Below, piece after piece: positions 4,789 to 6,782 of a stretch of DNA of 6,782 nucleotides. The position numbers were made by a program, and so were the translations under genes. This stretch comes from Candidatus Zhuqueibacterota bacterium (lineage in GTDB: Bacteria; BS750m-G25). The notes beneath the pieces were generated by a model. That model saw only the letters and a program-made list of their open reading frames with translations, did no database searches and was not told the origin of the DNA. The stretch covers positions 1-6,782 of the forward strand of contig JADHWK010000082.1 of NCBI GenBank assembly GCA_016783505.1. The letters are read 5' to 3'. The first letter of the stretch is position 1. The number at the start of each line of letters is the position of its first letter.

Positions 4789-6090
4789 TTAGCCTTTTAT
4801 ATCCACATAGATTTCCTGGCGGAGGCGGTCCAACCATTTGCGCAATTCCTGATCCCGCTTGTAATTCAGGGCCATATCCTCGATGGTCCCCCAGTCATTT
4901 TTTAATCCCAGTTTGCGGCCCAAAACGTGCTCTTCCAGTTTGACCAAATGATAGCCCTCCGGCCCCTTGACGGGCTGACTGATCTCGCCGGGGCTTAACC
5001 CCTGGCTAGCCTGACGCAGGTGGGGGGGCATGGTCTCCACCTCAAACCAGCCCAGCTCTCCCCCGCTTTCCGCCGTAGCCTCATCCTGGGAAAAACGCCG
5101 GGCTAATTCGGAAAACCCCTCTGGTTCAAAAATTTCATCCCGCAGAAGCTGGATTTCCTCCCTAACCCGGTTTTCATCCCCTTCGGTTACTTTTATCATT
5201 ACCAGAACATGACTTGTATTGATCTTCTCCCCCTTACGCTCATTCAGCTTGATGATATGATAACCGAAGCGGGTCTTTACCGGAGCGGAGATTTCCCCTT
5301 CCTTCAAGGAATAGGCCACCTCCTCGTATTCCTTTAGCAGATCCCCCCGGTTAGTCCACCCCAAACGACCACCTTTTTTGCCTGAAGGTCCATCGGAAAA
5401 ATTACGGGCTAATTCGGCAAAATCCTCACCGGCTAGGGCCCGGAGATAGAGGGATTTGATCCTCTCTGAGGCCTGCTGTTGGGCTTCTTCACCGGGGGTC
5501 ACCTTGAGCAGAATATGGCTCAGCCTGATGGATTCTTTAATGTCGGGAAGGCTGTCGGCGTAGGCCTGGTAGAACCGTTCTACTTCCTGCCTGGAGACCT
5601 TAATGCCGGCTAGCTTTTTGTTCTTCTCCTTCTCCACCAACATACCATCGGCGATGTTTTTGCGCAGGTCCCTCTTGATCTTGGCCATCGAATAGCCGTA
5701 ATACTCCTCCAGCTTTGTTTCAGATCCCACCTGTTTCAGCACCTGCTTGAGCCACTCCTCCAGCCTTATCTCCATGTCTTGGGGGGAAACCTCGAGGCTG
5801 TCCTCCCTGGCCCTGGCCAGTAAAATTTTTTGGTCAATCAGGTCGGCAAGGACCCTCTGTTTAAGCTTTAGAAATTCTTCTTCATGACGAGTAGGGTCCA
5901 ATCCCCCCTGGAAGGCGACGCTCTGGGCGTACTGCAGCACATCGGATTCCAGTATGATCTCTTCGTTTACCACCGCAATGATGCGATCCACCACCTGCTG
6001 TGCTGAAACCACCGACACCAGCACAAACAGTAACGGGGGTACCAGCCAGAGTAATTCTTTAGTCTTCTGTTTTTCCTTTGGTCTCTTCAT
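4789..6090 (-). CDS. surA: SurA-like periplasmic chaperone / peptidyl-prolyl isomerase with two parvulin domains
   Basis: The 433 residues are close to the 428 of E. coli SurA. A signal peptide (basic start, hydrophobic 13-29, cleavage likely after VSA30) leads to a SurA N-terminal chaperone domain (about 33-170, VVDRIIAVVNEEIILESD, then VLADLIDQKILL). Two parvulin domains follow. The first spans about 187-283 (SHILLK with H192, FSDGPSGKKGGRLGW, GYHIIKL with H278); the second about 290-386 (SHVLVMIKV with H294, FSQDEATAESGGELGW, GYHLVKL with H381). A C-terminal helix (about 398-428) packs onto the N-domain in SurA. The expected role is escorting unfolded outer-membrane proteins through the periplasm to the Bam complex. 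The start at 6090 is set by an excellent GGAGG six bases upstream. It overlaps the upstream paralogue by 32 bases, so they form an operon. The symbol is by family resemblance; orthology to E. coli surA is not proven. Confidence 0.92.
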   Translation of the reverse strand: MKRPKEKQKTKELLWLVPPLLFVLVSVVSAQQVVDRIIAVVNEEIILESDVLQYAQSVAFQGGLDPTRHEEEFLKLKQRVLADLIDQKILLARAREDSLEVSPQDMEIRLEEWLKQVLKQVGSETKLEEYYGYSMAKIKRDLRKNIADGMLVEKEKNKKLAGIKVSRQEVERFYQAYADSLPDIKESIRLSHILLKVTPGEEAQQQASERIKSLYLRALAGEDFAELARNFSDGPSGKKGGRLGWTNRGDLLKEYEEVAYSLKEGEISAPVKTRFGYHIIKLNERKGEKINTSHVLVMIKVTEGDENRVREEIQLLRDEIFEPEGFSELARRFSQDEATAESGGELGWFEVETMPPHLRQASQGLSPGEISQPVKGPEGYHLVKLEEHVLGRKLGLKNDWGTIEDMALNYKRDQELRKWLDRLRQEIYVDIKG

Positions 6091-6782
6091 CCTGTTCCTC
6101 CAGAACCCCAGGAAAGACCTCCACGTCTGCCTCCGACCGAAACCTCTCCACTAAGGCCTTATAGCTTAACCGTTGCTTTTCTGCTTTGAGGATCTCATAG
6201 ATGTCATCCCGCACAATGGATATATCCTTAACTGACCCCTTCTCTTTTCGGTCAACGACCTGCAAGAGGGCGGCATCCGAGCCCTTCCCAATTATCGTGG
6301 ATATCCCCCCGATGCTCAACGACCCCAGGCTAATCCACAACGACTCCCCCAGTTGATCTCTCCCCTGATAACCCGTTTCCATAACATCAAAAAACCCCAG
6401 GACCCGGGCCTGGTCGGCCAGGCTCTGACCCATTTTCACCCGGGATCTGACTGAGCGGGCTTCGGAACGGTTTTGAAAGGAAACCTTAACGAGTTTCAAT
6501 ACGGTATCGTTCCAGACAAATTCCCCCTGATGGGCAGCGTAATAGGCCCGCACTTCCTCCTCGCCGACACTGGGGGGTTCCCCCAGTTCTTCCTCCAACA
6601 GGCGGTTCGTCATAAGCCTTCGTCTAAAGGCTTTGATAGCTGACTTCACTTCGGTGTGATGATTCAGCCTCCGCCGCTTGGCCTCTTGATACAGAACCTC
6701 ATTATCAACCCAGCGGGATACGAAATCCATTTTGTCTGTCGGGGTTACTTCTCCCTTCCAGGAGGGGGGAATCTGCTCCTCA
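6059..6782 (-). CDS. SurA/PpiC-type paralogue with degenerate parvulin domain, C-terminal part (runs off right edge)
   Basis: The frame is open to the right edge, giving 240 residues of C-terminal part. An internal ATG at 6730 is not the true start, because coding-like sequence (EEQIPPSWKGEVTPTDK) continues upstream of it. The segment FVSRWVDNEVLYQEAKRRRL is the typical end of a SurA N-terminal domain (pattern: fl..wv..elLy.eAkkrgl). A helical linker with many Glu and Arg residues follows, then a stretch patterned like a parvulin (LKLVKVSFQNRSEARSVRSR ... GQSLADQAR ... LGSLSIGGISTIIGK ... AALLQVVDRKEKG). It lacks the hallmark SHILV and GGDLGW motifs and the second histidine, so it is probably not an active isomerase and serves as a chaperone. 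Neighbours support a role in outer-membrane protein folding: its end overlaps the SurA-like gene by 32 bases on the same strand. The N-terminal signal or lipobox, if any, lies outside the window. Confidence 0.82.
   Translation of the reverse strand, partial: EEQIPPSWKGEVTPTDKMDFVSRWVDNEVLYQEAKRRRLNHHTEVKSAIKAFRRRLMTNRLLEEELGEPPSVGEEEVRAYYAAHQGEFVWNDTVLKLVKVSFQNRSEARSVRSRVKMGQSLADQARVLGFFDVMETGYQGRDQLGESLWISLGSLSIGGISTIIGKGSDAALLQVVDRKEKGSVKDISIVRDDIYEILKAEKQRLSYKALVERFRSEADVEVFPGVLEEQDEETKGKTED
6097..6101 (-). promoter_or_regulatory. Strong ribosome binding site of the SurA-like gene, inside the upstream gene
   Basis: GGAGG on the minus strand, six bases before the ATG at 6090, lies within the last codons of the upstream paralogue. 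It fixes the start and shows that translation need not rely on coupling despite the 32-base overlap. Confidence 0.75.

Noticed and set aside
6059-6730. Start of the right-hand SurA paralogue at the ATG at 6730
   Set aside because: The frame stays open with plausible coding sequence to the edge, and a SurA N-domain would be cut in half, so the true start lies outside the window.

Overview
The window looks like a chromosomal segment of an uncultured, double-membraned bacterium of moderate GC. Two SurA/PpiC-type periplasmic chaperone genes imply an outer membrane. A remnant of a FlgD-like / type IX-style C-terminal domain, together with a DUF4159 plus DUF4175-like gene pair, points towards the FCB superphylum or a neighbouring candidate phylum (Zixibacteria, KSB1 or Latescibacteria-like). 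This placement is inference and I hold it loosely; there is no rRNA or marker gene to settle it.

Layout from left to right. Bases 1-443 (minus) hold the N-terminus of a two-helix membrane protein (DUF4175-like), cut by the window edge. Bases 444-660 are non-coding and hold a large nested palindrome (about 525-622) of the GTCATTCTGA...GAAGAATCTC type. A DUF4159 protein follows (661-1371, minus). Bases 1382-1610 (minus) are a broken, frameshifted remnant of a FlgD/T9SS-like secretion-tail domain. A nucleotidyltransferase of the AbiEii/MenT type (1624-2445, minus) is preceded in the same reading frame by a small DUF6922-like domain, and it is start-stop coupled (ATGA) to a DUF456 membrane protein gene (2442-2936, minus).

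An AT-rich divergent spacer (2937-3172) carries a near-consensus sigma-70 promoter firing rightwards into the only plus-strand gene, a KamA-family radical SAM protein (3173-4501). It keeps the iron-sulfur and PLP-lysine sites of lysine 2,3-aminomutase but lacks both lysine-binding aspartates. A palindrome-rich 287-base convergent spacer (4502-4788) with long nested inverted repeats separates it from a minus-strand operon: a full SurA-like chaperone with two parvulin domains (4789-6090), overlapped by a second SurA/PpiC paralogue with a degenerate isomerase domain that runs off the right edge (6059-6782).

How the genes relate: the SurA pair is an outer-membrane-protein folding unit. The DUF4159/DUF4175-like pair belongs to a conserved envelope-associated cluster of unknown function. 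The middle part (nucleotidyltransferase, DUF456, radical SAM gene, truncated secretion-tail gene, repeats) reads as accessory DNA. The most promising leads are the radical SAM enzyme with an altered substrate pocket, the in-frame antitoxin-like/toxin-like gene with a possible internal start, and the two palindromic elements that share sub-motifs.
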